Positions 9,236 to 21,155 of a DNA stretch of 64,000 nucleotides are shown piece by piece (the first letter of the stretch is position 1; the number at the start of each line of letters is the position of its first letter). Location: NCBI RefSeq assembly GCF_024707545.1, contig NZ_CP062229.1, positions 4,197,501-4,261,500 on the forward strand, read 5' to 3'. Made by a program: the position numbers and the translations under genes. This DNA comes from Mesorhizobium onobrychidis. Lineage in GTDB: Bacteria > Pseudomonadota > Alphaproteobacteria > Rhizobiales > Rhizobiaceae. The notes below the pieces were generated by a model that was not told where the DNA came from, did no database searches, and saw only the letters and a list, made by a program, of their open reading frames with translations.

Positions 9236-10660
9236 CTAATCGATTTGATCCGCGACGCGCGCCAGGCTTTCCTCACGGCCAAGCACGGCAAGCACGTCAA
9301 ACACGCCGGGCGAGGTGCTTTTGCCGGTGAGCGCGGCGCGCAAAGGTTGGGCCACAGCGCCGAGCTTATGGCCGCCGGCCACCGCATATTCCCGGATCGC
9401 AGCCTCCGCCGCTTCGGCCGCCCAATCGCCTGTAATCGCCTCCAGCGCCGCGTGGGCGCCCCGCAGGATCTCGCGCGCTTCACCGCCGAGCAATCCAGCC
9501 GCCTTCTCGTCGATCGGCAGCGGCCGCTCGGCAAACAGGAAGGCGGCACCGTCGGCCAGTCCGACCAACGTCTTGGCGCGCTCCTTTAAGCCTGGCAGCG
9601 CGGCGAGCAACTGTGCCTTGCGCGTGTCGTCGAGGCGCGCTGCGATCGCCGGGCCGCCTTCGAGATAGGGCAAGGTGTTGATGAAGATATCGAGCAATTC
9701 GGCGTCGTTCATGCGGCGCATATGCACGCCGTTCAGCGCCTCGAGCTTGGCGAAGTCGAAGCGGGCGGCCCCCTTGTTGACGTCGCCGATGTCGAACCAG
9801 GCAATCATGTCGGCGATCGACATGACCTCGTCGTCGCCGTGGCTCCAGCCGAGCCGCGCCAGGTAGTTGAGCAGTGCCTCAGGCAGGTACCCCATGGCAC
9901 GATAGGCTTCGACGCCGAGGGCGCCGTGCCGCTTCGACAGCTTGGCGCCGTCGGCGCCATGGATCAGCGGGATATGCGACATCGACGGCACGTCCCAGCC
10001 CATGGCTCGATAGATCACCATCTGGCGGGCGGCATTGGTCAGATGATCATCGCCGCGGATGATGTGGGTGATGCCCATGTCGTGGTCGTCGACGACGACG
10101 GCATGCATATAGGTCGGATTGCCGTCCGAGCGCAGGATGATGAAATCGTCGAGATCCTTGTTGGGGAAGCGGACTTCGCCCTGCACGAGATCATGCACCA
10201 CCGTCTCGCCGTCGGCCGGCGCCTTGATGCGGATCGCGCCCTTGGCGCCGGCCGGCGCCTCCGACGGGTCGCGGTCGCGCCAGCGGCCGTCATAGCGGGG
10301 AGGCAAGCCCTTGGCCCGCGCGCTCTCGCGCATCGCTTCCAGTTCAGCCGGCGTCGCATAGCAGTAATAGGCCTTGCCCATGCGCACCAACTCCTCGGCG
10401 ACCGCGCGGTGGCGCGGCGCGCGCTCGAACTGCGATACCGGCTCGCCGTCCCAGGTGAGGCCGAGCCAGGCGAGCCCGTCGAGGATGGCGGCGGTTGCCG
10501 CATCGGTCGAACGCTCACGATCGGTGTCCTCGATGCGCAGCAGCATCGTGCCGCCGGTGTGTTTCGCATACAGCCAGTTGAACAGCGCCGTGCGCGCCCC
10601 GCCAATATGCAGGAAGCCGGTGGGCGAGGGGGCAAAACGGGTGACGACCTTGTCGGACAT
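9236..10660 (-). CDS. gltX: Glutamyl-tRNA synthetase
   Basis: Class I aminoacyl-tRNA synthetase charging tRNA-Glu (and often tRNA-Gln in organisms that use GatCAB). 474 residues. The HIGH-type motif lies in [17 protein letters not shown] near the N terminus; the KMSKS-type loop is KLSKRHG near residue 240. The frame is open to 10732, but the ATG at 10660 places FAPSPTG at residue 8 as in the family, and the extension is low-complexity read-through. The C-terminal anticodon-binding domain is helical. The divergent comEC begins 102 bp away. Confidence 0.96.
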   Translation of the reverse strand: MSDKVVTRFAPSPTGFLHIGGARTALFNWLYAKHTGGTMLLRIEDTDRERSTDAATAAILDGLAWLGLTWDGEPVSQFERAPRHRAVAEELVRMGKAYYCYATPAELEAMRESARAKGLPPRYDGRWRDRDPSEAPAGAKGAIRIKAPADGETVVHDLVQGEVRFPNKDLDDFIILRSDGNPTYMHAVVVDDHDMGITHIIRGDDHLTNAARQMVIYRAMGWDVPSMSHIPLIHGADGAKLSKRHGALGVEAYRAMGYLPEALLNYLARLGWSHGDDEVMSIADMIAWFDIGDVNKGAARFDFAKLEALNGVHMRRMNDAELLDIFINTLPYLEGGPAIAARLDDTRKAQLLAALPGLKERAKTLVGLADGAAFLFAERPLPIDEKAAGLLGGEAREILRGAHAALEAITGDWAAEAAEAAIREYAVAGGHKLGAVAQPLRAALTGKSTSPGVFDVLAVLGREESLARVADQID

Positions 10661-10762
10661 GGAACTCTCAGGCAAGCGCAGGAAACGGATGTGATTGCAC
10701 GGACTTTCGCGCGTCGCGCGTTCATGTAGCATAGGAGGTCAAGGGCGCAAGGGGCAGACCCG

Positions 10763-13219
10763 ATGGCTGGACCAGGCCGCGGCGCGGACGAGAGCGAGGG
10801 CGCGACCACAAGCGTCAGCGAACGATCGCTGTTTGCCGACGTTCCCCACGCCGAGCCGCTACCCGTTTCGCTGCCTGCGTCGCACCCGGGCATTCAGCCT
10901 CTTTCGCCGGACCGCGCCGCGCCAACACCGGCTCCAACACCCGGGCCTGTCATTCGTTTCTATCTACAGCTCAGCCATCTTTCACCATCCGGTATCCGCA
11001 ACAGCGTGGCCTCGGCAGCCGGCTTGGAACTAGACCGCGGCGTCGCCTTCCTGCTGGTGCCGGTTTTTCTGGCATGCGGGGTGATCGTCTATTTTTCGCT
11101 TGCCGTCGAACCGGACTTTCCGCAACCCATTGCCGTCGTGGTCCTCACGGCATTGTGTGCGGCGGTGACGCGCTCATGGCGCAAAACGCATTTGTGCTTC
11201 ATGGCAGCGTTGCTGTGTGCACTCGGTGTACTCGCCGCCAAGGTTGAAACCTGGCGCGTGGGAACGCAGATGCTCGGTTCGGAAATCCAGACCCAGCTCA
11301 CCGGCCGTGTCGTTAGGCTCGATCAGATGGCGAACGGCCGGATCAGGCTGACCATCGACGTGATGTCGACCGCCCGGCCGACACTGCGTTATGCGCCGGA
11401 ACGTGTCAGGGTTTCGGCACGCAAAATTCCCGCTGAGATGACCTCAGGCTCGGTGGCAACCGGCTATGTGAGGCTTCTGCCTCCGACTGGCCCGGTTAGG
11501 CCGGACAGTTATGACTTCTCCTTTGACAGCTATTTCGCCGGTATCGGTGCCAGTGGCTTTTTCCTCGGCAATCCGAAGATCGTCGTTTCCGAAGATGCAC
11601 CGTTCGCCGCGCGGCTTTCTTCCTCGATCGAAAAGGCGCGCGAAACCATCGCCGACCATATCAGGGACAGCATCGGTGGCGCCGAGGGGGAGATTGCCGC
11701 CGCGCTGATCGTCGGCGTGCGTGCCGGCATTCCCGAAGAGATAAACGAATCGATGCGGCGCACCGGCATCTACCACATCATCTCGATTTCCGGCCTGCAC
11801 ATGGCCCTTGTCGCCGGCACCATCATGGGATTGCTGCGCGGCGCCTTTGCGCTGCTTCCCGATTTTTCGTCGCGCCGGCCGGTCAAAAAATATGCGGCTG
11901 CTGCCGCACTCGTTTCCATCGCTGCCTATCTGATCTTTTCCGGTATCGTGGTCGCGGCTGAACGCAGCTTCATCATGCTGGCGGTAATGCTTGTCGCCGT
12001 GCTGTTCGACCGGGCGGCACTCACCATGCGCAATCTGACGATTTCAGCCATCGCTGTCATCGTCGTGTCGCCGCACGAGGTGGTCGGCCCAAGCTTCCAG
12101 ATGTCCTTCGCCGCGACCGCTGCTCTCGTGGGCGCCTATGCCGGCTGGTCCGACTATCGTGCCGACAAGGCCACGACGCCGCCACAGCGACGGTCACCGA
12201 TCGCTTTCGTCACGCGAAAACTCGCCGCTGGTACAGGTACCATCGCAATGACCTCCATCATTGCCGGCAGCGCCACCGCGCTCTTCGCCATCTGGCACTT
12301 CCAGCGCGTCTCGCCGCTCAGCCTGTTCGCCAATCTGGCCGTCATGCCGATCGTCACGGTCGTCATGTTCCTGGCCGTCGTCAGCGCCTTGGCAATGCCT
12401 TTCGGCTTCGACGGCCCTTTCCTATACATGATGGGCAAGGGGCTGACGGCCATGATTGCAATATCGGGATGGATCTCCGAGCGGTCGCCGGTCGATGCAG
12501 TCGGGCTGATCTCGTTGCAGTCGGTTCTGCTGGTGGCGGTCGCCCTGGTCATCGCCACGATGGCGACGACATGGTTGCGGCTTGCGGCACTTCCCTTTGC
12601 GCTCGCCGGCTTGCTGACGATTTCCGAGACGCGCACCCCCGACGTGCTGATTTCGGAAGATGCGCATCTGGTGGCGCTGCCGATCGGCGGCGGCGAACTT
12701 GCCGTCAACCGGGTGCGGTCGAACGAATTCACCACCGACAACTGGAAACATGCGCTGGTTTCAGCGACCATTGTCGAGCCGGAGACATTCGAAAAAGGAG
12801 ACGTGCGGTTCGACATCGCCGACCCGGCCGACCTGCCGCCGGGAGCGCCCTTCTACTGCACTGCCGGCCTGTGCCTCGCCCGGCACCCGTCCGGCGCGAT
12901 CATCGCGCTCGCCGACGACCGCAAAACCGCACGGCCAGCCTGTGCCTTTGCGGATTTGATCGTCATCGACGATGCCACAGCCTATTACAATCCCTGCCGC
13001 AATCCGCTGGTTCTCGTCGTCACAAAACGGCAGCTCGCTCGCATGGGCAGTGCCGCCGTCTTCTTCGATCCGCTATCGGCGACGACGCGCGCAGAAATCC
13101 ATTTTGCCGTCAGACAGCCATATAGGCCTTGGCATGAGCAGCGGAGATTTTCGCGCGAGGCAAGGGGCCTGCCGCCATACCGCAGGGCCGAGAAACCCAA
13201 AAAGCCTGCCGTTCAGTAA
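10763..13219 (+). CDS. comEC: ComEC/Rec2-family DNA uptake channel
   Basis: Inner-membrane channel that in competent bacteria passes single-stranded DNA into the cytoplasm. 818 residues. After a polar, proline-rich N terminus (about 80 residues) there is a DUF4131-type region with two helices, then the Competence domain containing [14 protein letters not shown] (about residues 339-352) and many membrane helices to about residue 615. The C-terminal part (about 620-790) is a soluble domain resembling the metallo-beta-lactamase-like tail, without a clear HxHxDH motif. Its last 7 bases overlap the end of lexA on the other strand. No other competence gene is in the window. Confidence 0.9.
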   Translation: MAGPGRGADESEGATTSVSERSLFADVPHAEPLPVSLPASHPGIQPLSPDRAAPTPAPTPGPVIRFYLQLSHLSPSGIRNSVASAAGLELDRGVAFLLVPVFLACGVIVYFSLAVEPDFPQPIAVVVLTALCAAVTRSWRKTHLCFMAALLCALGVLAAKVETWRVGTQMLGSEIQTQLTGRVVRLDQMANGRIRLTIDVMSTARPTLRYAPERVRVSARKIPAEMTSGSVATGYVRLLPPTGPVRPDSYDFSFDSYFAGIGASGFFLGNPKIVVSEDAPFAARLSSSIEKARETIADHIRDSIGGAEGEIAAALIVGVRAGIPEEINESMRRTGIYHIISISGLHMALVAGTIMGLLRGAFALLPDFSSRRPVKKYAAAAALVSIAAYLIFSGIVVAAERSFIMLAVMLVAVLFDRAALTMRNLTISAIAVIVVSPHEVVGPSFQMSFAATAALVGAYAGWSDYRADKATTPPQRRSPIAFVTRKLAAGTGTIAMTSIIAGSATALFAIWHFQRVSPLSLFANLAVMPIVTVVMFLAVVSALAMPFGFDGPFLYMMGKGLTAMIAISGWISERSPVDAVGLISLQSVLLVAVALVIATMATTWLRLAALPFALAGLLTISETRTPDVLISEDAHLVALPIGGGELAVNRVRSNEFTTDNWKHALVSATIVEPETFEKGDVRFDIADPADLPPGAPFYCTAGLCLARHPSGAIIALADDRKTARPACAFADLIVIDDATAYYNPCRNPLVLVVTKRQLARMGSAAVFFDPLSATTRAEIHFAVRQPYRPWHEQRRFSREARGLPPYRRAEKPKKPAVQ

Positions 13220-13950
13220 CGCCGGATCAGTCCAACGAGCTTGCCTTGCACCTTGACCCGGTCCGGCCCGAAGATGCGCGTCTCGTAGGCCGGATTGGCG
13301 GCTTCCAGTGCGATCGAGGCACCTTTGCGGCGGAACCGCTTCAGCGTCGCTTCCTCCTCGTCGACCAAGGCGACGATGATCTCGCCAGGCTGGGCGGTGT
13401 CGGCGTTGCGGATGATAACCGTGTCGCCGTCGAAAATGCCGGCCTCGATCATCGAATCACCCTTGACCTCCAGCGCGTAGTGCGTGCCGCCGGTGATCAT
13501 GTCCGGTGGCACCGAGATCGAATGCGTCTGGTGCTGGATGGCGTCGATCGGCACACCGGCAGCAATGCGGCCCATCACCGGGATCGAGACGGTGGCAACG
13601 ACGTCATCGTCGTTGCCGGCCGCAGGCATGCGTGAAGGCGCCGGCTTGATCTGTCGTCCGAGGCTGCCCTGCCCAAGGCTGCCCTGAATGACGCTTGGCG
13701 AGAATTTGCGCGCCGCATTGAGGCCGGGCGCGATCGAATCGGGCAGGCGCAGCACCTCCAGCGCGCGGGCGCGGTTGGGCAGGCGGCGAATGAAACCGCG
13801 CTCCTCCAGTGCCGTGATCAGCCGATGGATCCCCGACTTCGAGGCGAGGTCGAGCGCTTCCTTCATCTCGTCGAACGAGGGCGGAATGCCGCTTTCCTTC
13901 AGCCGCTCGTGGATGAACATCAGCAGTTCATGTTGTTTGCGTGTCAGCAT
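13213..13950 (-). CDS. lexA: LexA repressor
   Basis: SOS repressor that self-cleaves when bound to RecA filaments. 245 residues starting at [10 protein letters not shown]; the frame is open to 14079, but the extension would run through the SOS box. Residues 1-65 are the winged helix; the linker is long and rich in Gln, Gly and Pro; the S24 peptidase domain shows the scissile Ala131-Gly132 in RIAAGVP, the nucleophile Ser166 in VKGDSM and the general-base Lys204 in EATLKRF, with spacings matching the family. A SOS box lies 50 bp upstream, so it should be autoregulated. Confidence 0.97.
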   Translation of the reverse strand: MLTRKQHELLMFIHERLKESGIPPSFDEMKEALDLASKSGIHRLITALEERGFIRRLPNRARALEVLRLPDSIAPGLNAARKFSPSVIQGSLGQGSLGRQIKPAPSRMPAAGNDDDVVATVSIPVMGRIAAGVPIDAIQHQTHSISVPPDMITGGTHYALEVKGDSMIEAGIFDGDTVIIRNADTAQPGEIIVALVDEEEATLKRFRRKGASIALEAANPAYETRIFGPDRVKVQGKLVGLIRRY

Positions 13951-13999
13951 CGCGACCCCCAACAGAATCAGAAAAACAAACCCAGAACAAACACTATCT

Positions 14000-14014
14000 G
14001 TTCCAGTTGTGTTC
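14000..14014 (+). promoter_or_regulatory. LexA (SOS) box
   Basis: GTTC-CAGTTGT-GTTC is an exact match to the alphaproteobacterial SOS box GTTC-N7-GTTC, 50 bp upstream of the lexA start. A weaker GTTG-N7-GTTC occurs at 14042-14056, at the end of moeA, and could be an auxiliary site. Confidence 0.88.
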
Positions 14015-14054
14015 CGCAACCGTTTAAAGTTTAATGAATGTGTTGACGTTTTGT

Positions 14055-15260
14055 TCAGCGTAGCATCAGCACGCTGCACGCGGCGCCCGTCGCGGCTGGG
14101 GGAGCGAATGGCTCGCGCACGATCAGCCCGTTGGCGTCGGCCAGCATTTTGAGCATCGAGGAATCCTGGATGCCGAACGGGGTCGCCAGCAGCGTGCCGG
14201 CTTCTTCGCTCACCACGGCGCGTGCATAGTCCTGCCTGAGATCGTTGGCCGGCATGGCGGCGCCGAGCCGCGCCTGACGCATGTCCTGCCGGAAGGCGCG
14301 GCCGCCGAGCCGCGCAAGCAGCGGCTTCAGAAAGAGCTGCGTGCAGACCAGGCTCGCCACCGGATTGCCAGGCAGGCCGATGCAGCGGATGTCGCCCAGC
14401 CGCCCGAACATCAGCGGCTTGCCGGGCCGCATGGCGATTTTCCAGAAATCGAGCGTCATGCCTTCACCGGTCAGCACGTCATGGACCAGGTCATGGTCGC
14501 CGACCGAGGCGCCGCCCAGCGTGACGATGACGTCGGCGCCTGCGTCGACCGCTTGTTTCACCAGCGTGGCGATCGCCTCCTTGCGGTCGGGGGCGATGCC
14601 GAGATCGAGCGCGCTGGCGCCGACCGAGCGGGCCGCGGCGGCGACGCCATAGGCATTGGACGAGATGATCTGGTCGGGGCCAAGGTCGCTGCCCGGCGGC
14701 AGCAATTCATCGCCGGTGGCGATGATGGCGACCAGCGGCCGTTTCACCACGCTGACCTGCGGGTGGTTGGCCGACGCCGCCAGCGACAATGCCGCCGGAT
14801 CAAGCGGGCGGCCTTTCTCCAGCAGGACGTCGCCCTTCGAGAAATCGAGCCCGAGGCGGCGGATGTTGCGGCCTTCAACCGTCGACGCGGTCACTTCGAC
14901 GCTGCCGCCGCCGCGGTCGCGGACATTCTCCTGGATGACGATGGTGTCGGCGCCTGCAGGAAGCGGCGCGCCGGTGAAGATGCGCACGGCCTGCGCCGGG
15001 CCGACTGTTCCGGCAAAGCCGCGTCCGGCCGGCGCCATGCCGATCACCGAAAGTCTTGCGGGCACGGACGCGACGTCCTCGGCCCGCACGGCATAGCCGT
15101 CCATGGCGGACGCGTTGAACGGCGGCTGGGTGTGGAGCGCCAGAAGCGGCTCCGCCAGCACGCGGTCGGCGGCGTCCATCAGGGCGACGCATTCAGCGTG
15201 CAAGGGCGCAGCATCCTCAAGCAGGCGCTCGAGCGCCTCGGCGACCGGAAGCAGTGCCAT
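14055..15260 (-). CDS. moeA: Molybdopterin molybdenumtransferase MoeA
   Basis: Inserts molybdate into adenylylated molybdopterin, the last step of Mo-cofactor synthesis. 401 residues. N-terminal domain with [17 protein letters not shown], the family signature; the MoCF-binding domain carries [16 protein letters not shown] and PGKPLMFG; a C-terminal beta-barrel follows. The start overlaps the moaC stop by one base, so the pair is translationally coupled. Downstream lies lexA, with lexA transcription independent through its own box. Confidence 0.95.
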   Translation of the reverse strand: MALLPVAEALERLLEDAAPLHAECVALMDAADRVLAEPLLALHTQPPFNASAMDGYAVRAEDVASVPARLSVIGMAPAGRGFAGTVGPAQAVRIFTGAPLPAGADTIVIQENVRDRGGGSVEVTASTVEGRNIRRLGLDFSKGDVLLEKGRPLDPAALSLAASANHPQVSVVKRPLVAIIATGDELLPPGSDLGPDQIISSNAYGVAAAARSVGASALDLGIAPDRKEAIATLVKQAVDAGADVIVTLGGASVGDHDLVHDVLTGEGMTLDFWKIAMRPGKPLMFGRLGDIRCIGLPGNPVASLVCTQLFLKPLLARLGGRAFRQDMRQARLGAAMPANDLRQDYARAVVSEEAGTLLATPFGIQDSSMLKMLADANGLIVREPFAPPAATGAACSVLMLR

Positions 15261-15757
15261 TATTGGCCTGCCCCCTTGGCGTCCGCCTTGTAGTCGCCGG
15301 ATTTGCCGCCGGTCTTTTCCACCAGCCTGATGCCCGAGATCACCATGGCGCGGTCGACCGCCTTGGCCATGTCATAGATGGTCAGGCAGGCGACCGAGAC
15401 GGCGGTCAGCGCTTCCATCTCGACGCCGGTCTTACCTGTGACGCGGGCCAGCGCCGTGACCTTCAGGCCTGGCAGCGTCGCGTCCGGTTCGATGTCAACG
15501 GATACCTTGGTCAACAGCAGCGGATGGCAGAGCGGGATCAGCTCATGCGTCCTCTTGGCCGCCATGATGCCGGCGATGCGCGCCGTGCCCAGCACGTCGC
15601 CCTTCTTGGCATCGCCGTCGAGAATCATCTTCAGCGTTTCGGGCCGCATCGCGACAAGACCTTCGGCGATTGCCGTGCGCGTCGTCTCCGCCTTGTCGCC
15701 GACATCGACCATATTGGCTTCGCCTTTCGCGCCAAGATGGGTGAGGGCGGCCGTCAT
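15260..15757 (-). CDS. moaC: Cyclic pyranopterin monophosphate synthase MoaC
   Basis: Converts 3',8-cH2GTP to cyclic pyranopterin monophosphate in Mo-cofactor synthesis. 165 residues. The conserved [13 protein letters not shown] motif and [12 protein letters not shown] region are present, with [19 protein letters not shown] at the N terminus. Its partner MoaA is not nearby. Repeat copy 2 separates it from trpC. Confidence 0.96.
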   Translation of the reverse strand: MTAALTHLGAKGEANMVDVGDKAETTRTAIAEGLVAMRPETLKMILDGDAKKGDVLGTARIAGIMAAKRTHELIPLCHPLLLTKVSVDIEPDATLPGLKVTALARVTGKTGVEMEALTAVSVACLTIYDMAKAVDRAMVISGIRLVEKTGGKSGDYKADAKGAGQ

Positions 15758-15770
15758 CGTCAGGTCACCT

Positions 15771-15870
15771 TAGAGCGACGTGCGTCTGTCTGGACGCGCA
15801 AAGTACGCTTTAACACTTTGAATCTATGCATCGTGCTCTCCGAAAATCGATTCCGATTTTCGGGCCGATG
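15771..15870. repeat. Two-hairpin intergenic palindromic repeat, copy 2
   Basis: Same two-module layout as copy 1, including the shared stretch TCGATTCCGATTTTCGGG. The second hairpin (about 15828-15870, TGCATCG/CGATGCA ends) overlaps the 3' end of trpC and encodes its last 14 residues and stop codon. Confidence 0.75.
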
Positions 15871-16675
15871 CAATGGCGGGCGCCTTGCCCGTCAAAAGCA
15901 GGCGCGTCGCAGTGGCCACATTCTGTTGCCGCATCAGGCTCTCGCCGACGAGGAACGTACCGATGTCGCTCCGTTCCAGCCTGCGGCAGTCTTCGTGCGA
16001 GAAAATACCGCTCTCGCTGACCAGCAGCCGGTCTGCCGGCATCATCGTCGCGAGCCGCTCCGAGGTCTCGATGCTGGTTTCGAACGTCCGGAGATTGCGG
16101 TTGTTGATGCCGATCAGCCGCGATGACAGTTTCAGCGCGCGTTCCGTCTCGGCCTCGTCATGCACTTCGACCAGCGCGTCCATGCCGAGTTCGAACGCCG
16201 TCGTTTCGAGTTCGCTGGCCACGGCGTCATCGACGCTCGCCATGATGATCAGGATGGCGTCAGCGCCCCACGCGCGGGCTTCGAACACCTGATAAGGCTC
16301 GAACAGAAAATCCTTGCGCAAGGCGGGCAATGTCACGGCGTTGCGCGCATCGGTGAGGAATTCAGGCGCACCCTGGAAGGACGGCGCGTCGGTCAGCACC
16401 GAAAGGCAGGCGGCGCCACCTTTCGCATAGGCCCTGGCCAGTGCCGGCGGATCGAAATCGGCGCGGATCAGGCCCTTGGACGGGCTCGCCTTCTTGATCT
16501 CGGCGATCAGCGCGAAGCTGCCGGATTTGCGCCTGGCTTCAAGAGCCGAGAGAAAGCCGCGCGGTGCATCGGTGTCCTTCGCCCGCGCCTTGATCTCGGC
16601 AAGCGGCACGCGCGCCTTCGCCGCGGCGATCTCGTCGCGCTTGTAGGCTTCAATCTTGCGCAGGATATCAGACAC
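15824..16675 (-). CDS. trpC: Indole-3-glycerol phosphate synthase TrpC
   Basis: Converts carboxyphenylamino-deoxyribulose phosphate to indole-3-glycerol phosphate, a TIM barrel. 283 residues. Signatures: [40 protein letters not shown] and [13 protein letters not shown]; all catalytic Lys/Glu/Asn positions appear intact. It follows trpD after 4 bases. The C-terminal tail after about residue 269 ([14 protein letters not shown]) is encoded by a palindromic repeat that has invaded the gene end. The barrel itself is complete, so activity should be unaffected. Confidence 0.95.
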   Translation of the reverse strand: MSDILRKIEAYKRDEIAAAKARVPLAEIKARAKDTDAPRGFLSALEARRKSGSFALIAEIKKASPSKGLIRADFDPPALARAYAKGGAACLSVLTDAPSFQGAPEFLTDARNAVTLPALRKDFLFEPYQVFEARAWGADAILIIMASVDDAVASELETTAFELGMDALVEVHDEAETERALKLSSRLIGINNRNLRTFETSIETSERLATMMPADRLLVSESGIFSHEDCRRLERSDIGTFLVGESLMRQQNVATATRLLLTGKAPAIASARKSESIFGEHDA

Positions 16676-16679
16676 GGCT

Positions 16680-17690
16680 CTATCCGTTCGAAATCTCGAC
16701 CAGCCGGTCGAGCACTTTCAGCGCCCGGCCGCTGTCGATGGCTTGCGCCGCCGTCGCCATGCCGTCGGCAAGCGTCGTCGTCTTGCCCGCCACCACCAGC
16801 CCGGCGCCGGCGTTCATCAGCACCGTATCACGAAAGGCGCCGGCAGCGCCGCCCAGCATGTCGCGCAGCGCCTGGGCGTTGTAGGCGGCATCGCCGCCGC
16901 GCAACTCGTCCTTGGTGTGCCGCTTCAGCCCAACCGCTTCCGGTGTCAGCGTAAAGGTGCGGATCTCGCCGCCGACCAGTTCGGCCACTTGGGTTTCACC
17001 GGTGGTGGTGATCTCGTCATAGCCGTCGCCATGGGCGACCCAGGCGTGGTCGGCGCCCAGTGCCTTCAGCGTCTCGGCCACCGGCATGATCCATTCCGGC
17101 AAGAAGACGCCAACCATCTGCCTGACGACACCAGCCGGATTGGAGAGCGGGCCAAGCAGGTTGAAGATGGTGCGGGTGCCGAGCTCGACGCGGATCGGGC
17201 CGACATGCTTCATCGCCGGATGATGCGCCGGCGCGAACATGAAGCCGACGCCTGCATCGTGGATGCAGTGGCCGATCGTTTCCGGCGGGATATCGATCTT
17301 GACGCCGAGCGCGGTCAGCACGTCGGCGGCGCCGGTCTGCGAGGACAGTCCGCGATTGCCGTGCTTGGCCACTGGCACGCCGCAGGCGGCGATGACGAAG
17401 GCGGATGCGGTCGAGATGTTGACGCTGTGCGAATTGTCGCCGCCGGTGCCGACGATGTCGATCGCGCCAGCGGGCGCGTCGACGCGCAGCATCTTGGCGC
17501 GCATGGTGGCGACGGCGCCGGAAATCTCGCTCACCGTCTCGCCGCGCACGCGCAGCGCCATCAGGAAGCCGCCGATCTGGCCGGGCGTAGCGTCGCCCGA
17601 CATGATGATGTCGAAGGCCTCGCGCGCCTCGTCGAAGGAAAGGGAATTGCCGGCGGCGACCTTGGCGATATGGGTCTTGAGCGCGCTCAT
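16680..17690 (-). CDS. trpD: Anthranilate phosphoribosyltransferase TrpD
   Basis: Transfers phosphoribose from PRPP to anthranilate in tryptophan synthesis. 336 residues. The PRPP-binding loop [17 protein letters not shown] and the anthranilate-site motif [17 protein letters not shown] are present. The start overlaps the ppiD stop by 4 bases (ATGA), so trpD is coupled to the chaperone gene. Downstream are trpC, moaC and moeA. trpG/trpE are elsewhere, as is usual in rhizobia. Confidence 0.96.
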   Translation of the reverse strand: MSALKTHIAKVAAGNSLSFDEAREAFDIIMSGDATPGQIGGFLMALRVRGETVSEISGAVATMRAKMLRVDAPAGAIDIVGTGGDNSHSVNISTASAFVIAACGVPVAKHGNRGLSSQTGAADVLTALGVKIDIPPETIGHCIHDAGVGFMFAPAHHPAMKHVGPIRVELGTRTIFNLLGPLSNPAGVVRQMVGVFLPEWIMPVAETLKALGADHAWVAHGDGYDEITTTGETQVAELVGGEIRTFTLTPEAVGLKRHTKDELRGGDAAYNAQALRDMLGGAAGAFRDTVLMNAGAGLVVAGKTTTLADGMATAAQAIDSGRALKVLDRLVEISNG

Positions 17691-19579
17691 CTGGTCAGGG
17701 CTTGGGCAACGGCGGTCTGGTCGATCCGAACGTCGTATTGCGTCTGCAGCTGCGCCACCAGCTGGTCGAGCAGGTCGTCGGACATGCCGGAGGTGAAGGA
17801 TTTCTGCGCCTCGTCCGGCACCGAGCTGGCGTCGGCTCCGGCAGGCTCGAAGACTTCGGCGATCTTGAACAGGATCTGTCCGTCGCCGGTGGGCGAGGGG
17901 ATCAATCCGGTCCCGCCTTGGCCCTCGCCGAACATCGCAGCCGCCCCTTCCTTGCCGAAATCGACGTCGTCCGCCTCGCGCTTGACGCCGCGCTTGGTCT
18001 GCTTCTCGAGCTTGAGCTCGCTCGCGATCACATCGAGCGTGGCGCCGGCATCGAGACGCTTTTCGAGTTCGCCCGCTTTTGCGGTGAGCCGCTTGGTCGT
18101 TTCCGCAGCCGTCCAGTCGGCCACCACCTTCTGGCGGACTTCATCCAGCGTGCGGTCGCGGGCCGGCGTGATCGACTCCACCTGGTAGAACACGAAGCCG
18201 TTGTCGGCGGTGGTGAGGTCGGGATTCTCGGTGTCGGGTTCGGCGTCGAACACCGCCTTGATGAGCTCCGGCGATTCCGGCAGGTCCTTGACGATGGTGC
18301 CGTCCGGCCTCAGGCCGGTGCGATTGATCGCGTCGATGGTGACGACCTTCAGCTTGAGTTTTTCGGCCGCTTCCTTGAGCGTGCTGCCCGAAGCGCGGAT
18401 ATCTTCGTAATTGTCATGCACGTCCAACAGAATGCGGCTTGCCTCGCCCAGCGCCAGATCCCTGCGGATATCGGCGGACACTTCGGCCAGCGGCTTCACC
18501 ACTTCGGGCTTGATGTCGGTGACGCGCAGCAGCACCGGACCGAAGGCGCCCTGAACGACCGGACTGACTTCGTTGACATTGAGCGCAAACGCCGCATCCG
18601 CCACCGCCTTGTCGGCGATCTTGTCCTTGGACAGCGTGCCGAGCAGCGTGTCGGCTTGCGTCTTGCCCTCGGCGGCGACGATCTTGTCGAAGGTCGCTCC
18701 GGTCTTGAGTGAATCGAGCGCGGCCTTCGCGGCATCAGGCGTCTTGAACACGAGCTGTTCTATGGTGCGCGTTTCCGGCGTGGTGTAGCGCCCCTTGTTC
18801 TTGTTGTAGTCGTCGCTGACCTGTTGGTCGGTCACGGCGCTCAGATCCATGATGTCTTGCGGCTCGAGCCTGACATAGGAGAATTTGCGGTATTCGGGCG
18901 CCGCATAGGTCTTTTTGTTTTCCTCGAAATAAGCTGAAAGCGCAGTGTCGGATGGCGCTTCAATCGGCTCGACCAGCGATTTCGGCAAGGTCAGATAGTC
19001 AATGGTGCGGTCTTCGCCACGATAAAGCGCGACTGCCTTCAAGAAAGTATCCGGGGCCTTGAGGCCGTCCGAAACCGCCTCGACGATCTGCTGGCGCACA
19101 GCCACCTGGGCGCGATTCCTCAGATAGTCTTCCGGTCGCATGCCGACCTGTTGCAGTATGTATTCGAAAGTCCTTCTGTCGAAGGTGCCGCCGGGACCCT
19201 TGAAGGCCGGGTCTTCATGCGCGAGTTGGGCCAGCCGGTCCTTGGACAGCCCCAGCCCGAGCTTGCGGGCCTGCTCATCGAGGACGGCGCCCGACACGAG
19301 TTGCGCCAGCACCTGGTTGTCGAGGCCGAGCGCCGTCGCCTGCTCGCGGCTGATGCGCTGGCCGAATTGCTGCGACATCACGCTGATCTGGCGATCATAG
19401 GCGAGGCGATACTCGTTGATCGACACTTTGGTGCCTCCGGCCGTGACAACTGCGTCGTGGCCTGCAAAGCCACCGACCATCTGCCCGGAAATGCCCCAGA
19501 CGGCGAAGCTCAACACCAACAATATCAGCAGCGCCTTCGCGACCCAGGTCCCCGCCGCGCTTCTCAAGATACTAAGCAT
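17687..19579 (-). CDS. ppiD: PpiD-type periplasmic peptidyl-prolyl isomerase/chaperone
   Basis: Inner-membrane anchored folding factor at the periplasmic side of the Sec translocon. 630 residues from the ATG at 19579; the open frame continues far upstream through tpiA antisense and is not real. One membrane helix at residues 13-33 ([20 protein letters not shown]); a SurA_N-type segment at about 35-190; a parvulin-like domain at about 265-375 ([20 protein letters not shown]); a second, more degenerate repeat towards the C terminus. It heads the run trpD-trpC-moaC-moeA. The divergent tpiA starts 144 bp away. Confidence 0.9.
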   Translation of the reverse strand: MLSILRSAAGTWVAKALLILLVLSFAVWGISGQMVGGFAGHDAVVTAGGTKVSINEYRLAYDRQISVMSQQFGQRISREQATALGLDNQVLAQLVSGAVLDEQARKLGLGLSKDRLAQLAHEDPAFKGPGGTFDRRTFEYILQQVGMRPEDYLRNRAQVAVRQQIVEAVSDGLKAPDTFLKAVALYRGEDRTIDYLTLPKSLVEPIEAPSDTALSAYFEENKKTYAAPEYRKFSYVRLEPQDIMDLSAVTDQQVSDDYNKNKGRYTTPETRTIEQLVFKTPDAAKAALDSLKTGATFDKIVAAEGKTQADTLLGTLSKDKIADKAVADAAFALNVNEVSPVVQGAFGPVLLRVTDIKPEVVKPLAEVSADIRRDLALGEASRILLDVHDNYEDIRASGSTLKEAAEKLKLKVVTIDAINRTGLRPDGTIVKDLPESPELIKAVFDAEPDTENPDLTTADNGFVFYQVESITPARDRTLDEVRQKVVADWTAAETTKRLTAKAGELEKRLDAGATLDVIASELKLEKQTKRGVKREADDVDFGKEGAAAMFGEGQGGTGLIPSPTGDGQILFKIAEVFEPAGADASSVPDEAQKSFTSGMSDDLLDQLVAQLQTQYDVRIDQTAVAQALTR

Positions 19580-19723
19580 GGTCACTTCCGATTTTTGCGC
19601 ATTTTCGCATGCGCCGAGTCTGAAACAAGCGCAATAGCGTCCTTCCGGCCCACTGTCGATTGCTTTGTGGGCTGAGTTTGGTAGTGAGGACGCAGCCGAA
19701 TATCGCCCGGAGAAACAAATCCC

Positions 19724-20491
19724 ATGACGCCAGGAATCCGCCCGCTGGTCGCAGGCAACTGGAAAATGAACGGCACTAGCGCCTCGCTCAACGAACTCAG
19801 GATGATCGGCAACGGCTTTATGAGCGGGCTCGATGCGGAAACCGAAGCGCTGGTCTGCGTTCCGGCGACGCTGCTGGCGCATGCCGCAGAGATTTTGTCG
19901 CGCACGCCGGTCCGGGCCGGGGGCGAGGATTGCCACACCAAGGAGAGCGGCGCCCATACCGGCTGTATTTCGGCCGAGATGCTGAAAGATGCGGGCGCCA
20001 GCCACGTCATCGTCGGCCATTCCGAACGCCGCGCCGATCACAATGAGGACGACGCCATTGTACAGGCCAAGGCGTCCGCCGCGTGGCGCGCCGGACTGGT
20101 AGCCATCATCTGCATCGGTGAGACGAGAGCCGAACGCGAGGCAGGCGCGACGCTCGACGTGCTGTCGCGCCAGGTCGCCGGCTCGGTGCCGCCCGACGCC
20201 ACGGCGTCGAATACCGTCATCGCCTACGAGCCGGTATGGGCGATCGGCACGGGACTGACGCCGACCGCCGCCGACGTTGCTGAGGCGCATGCGCATATTC
20301 GCGAAAAACTGTCGGAAAAGCTTGGCAGCGCCGCGGCGAAGATGCGCATCCTCTATGGCGGCTCGGTCAAGCCGTCGAACGCGGTGGAACTGCTCGGCGT
20401 GAAAAATGTCGATGGCGCGCTGGTCGGCGGCGCCAGTCTGAAGGCGGCGGACTTTCTCGGCATCGCCGAAGCCTATCGAAATATCTCGTAG
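19724..20491 (+). CDS. tpiA: Triosephosphate isomerase
   Basis: Interconverts dihydroxyacetone phosphate and glyceraldehyde 3-phosphate. 255 residues, a single TIM barrel. Active-site residues are Lys14 in GNWKMNG, His99 in VIVGHSERR and Glu169 in [11 protein letters not shown]; the C-terminal phosphate loop YGGSVKP is present. Rhizobia often carry a second isomerase for erythritol catabolism, but the context with secG and pyrG is that of the central-metabolism gene. Confidence 0.97.
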   Translation: MTPGIRPLVAGNWKMNGTSASLNELRMIGNGFMSGLDAETEALVCVPATLLAHAAEILSRTPVRAGGEDCHTKESGAHTGCISAEMLKDAGASHVIVGHSERRADHNEDDAIVQAKASAAWRAGLVAIICIGETRAEREAGATLDVLSRQVAGSVPPDATASNTVIAYEPVWAIGTGLTPTAADVAEAHAHIREKLSEKLGSAAAKMRILYGGSVKPSNAVELLGVKNVDGALVGGASLKAADFLGIAEAYRNIS

Positions 20492-20669
20492 CATCGAAAG
20501 GCTGTCGGGCACTTCGGATAGGCTGTGCCGCAGCGGAAATCGTTGCAAAGGGCGCATCGCTTCCCATATTCCGGCCACGGGCTTGGAAATGCCGTCAAAG
20601 CATTGTATTGAGCCGCCTCCAAATCACCGGCCGTATCCGCGGCCGCGCAAGGCTTTGCCAGGGTAAACT

Positions 20670-21155
20670 ATGGAAACCGTACTGATCGTCGTCCACCTCA
20701 TGGTCGTGCTCGCTCTTGTCGGCGTGGTGCTGCTGCAGCGCTCCGAAGGCGGCGGCCTCGGCATCGGCGGCGGATCGGGCTTCATGACCGCGCGCGGCGC
20801 GGCCAACGCGCTGACGCGGGCGACGGCGATCCTGGCGGTGGCTTTCTTCGCCACCTCGCTGACATTGTCGATCGTCGCCCGTTACGGCGAAAAGCCGATC
20901 GACATTCTCGATCGTGTGCCTGCGACGAACGGTGCGGGCGGCGTGCTCAACCAGTTGCCTGGCACCACGGCGCCGAAACCACCTTCCGGCAATACGGCGC
21001 CAACGCCGCCTACCGGCAATACGGCGCCAACGCCGCCTTCCGGAAATGACGCCGCAGCCCCGGCGCCGGCTGCGCCGCCCGCGGCGGATTCGACCACGCC
21101 GCCGGCCACAAACGGCGTCACCCTGCCAGTAACGCCGCAGGTTCCAAACCAGTAA
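20670..21155 (+). CDS. secG: Preprotein translocase subunit SecG
   Basis: Small non-essential partner of SecYE in the inner membrane. Residues 1-75 have the two SecG helices, with VVLLQRSEGGGLG and FMTARGAANALTRATAIL between and within them. Beyond residue 95 is a low-complexity tail with three near-identical units of the type PSGNTAPTP encoded by roughly 27-bp DNA repeats, then Ala/Pro-rich sequence. Family members vary in exactly this tail. Located between tpiA and an L,D-transpeptidase. Confidence 0.92.
   Translation: METVLIVVHLMVVLALVGVVLLQRSEGGGLGIGGGSGFMTARGAANALTRATAILAVAFFATSLTLSIVARYGEKPIDILDRVPATNGAGGVLNQLPGTTAPKPPSGNTAPTPPTGNTAPTPPSGNDAAAPAPAAPPAADSTTPPATNGVTLPVTPQVPNQ

Noticed and set aside
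17687..20578. 963-codon frame suggesting a longer PpiD
   Set aside because: The upstream third overlaps tpiA in antisense; the ATG at 19579 gives the normal membrane-anchor start.
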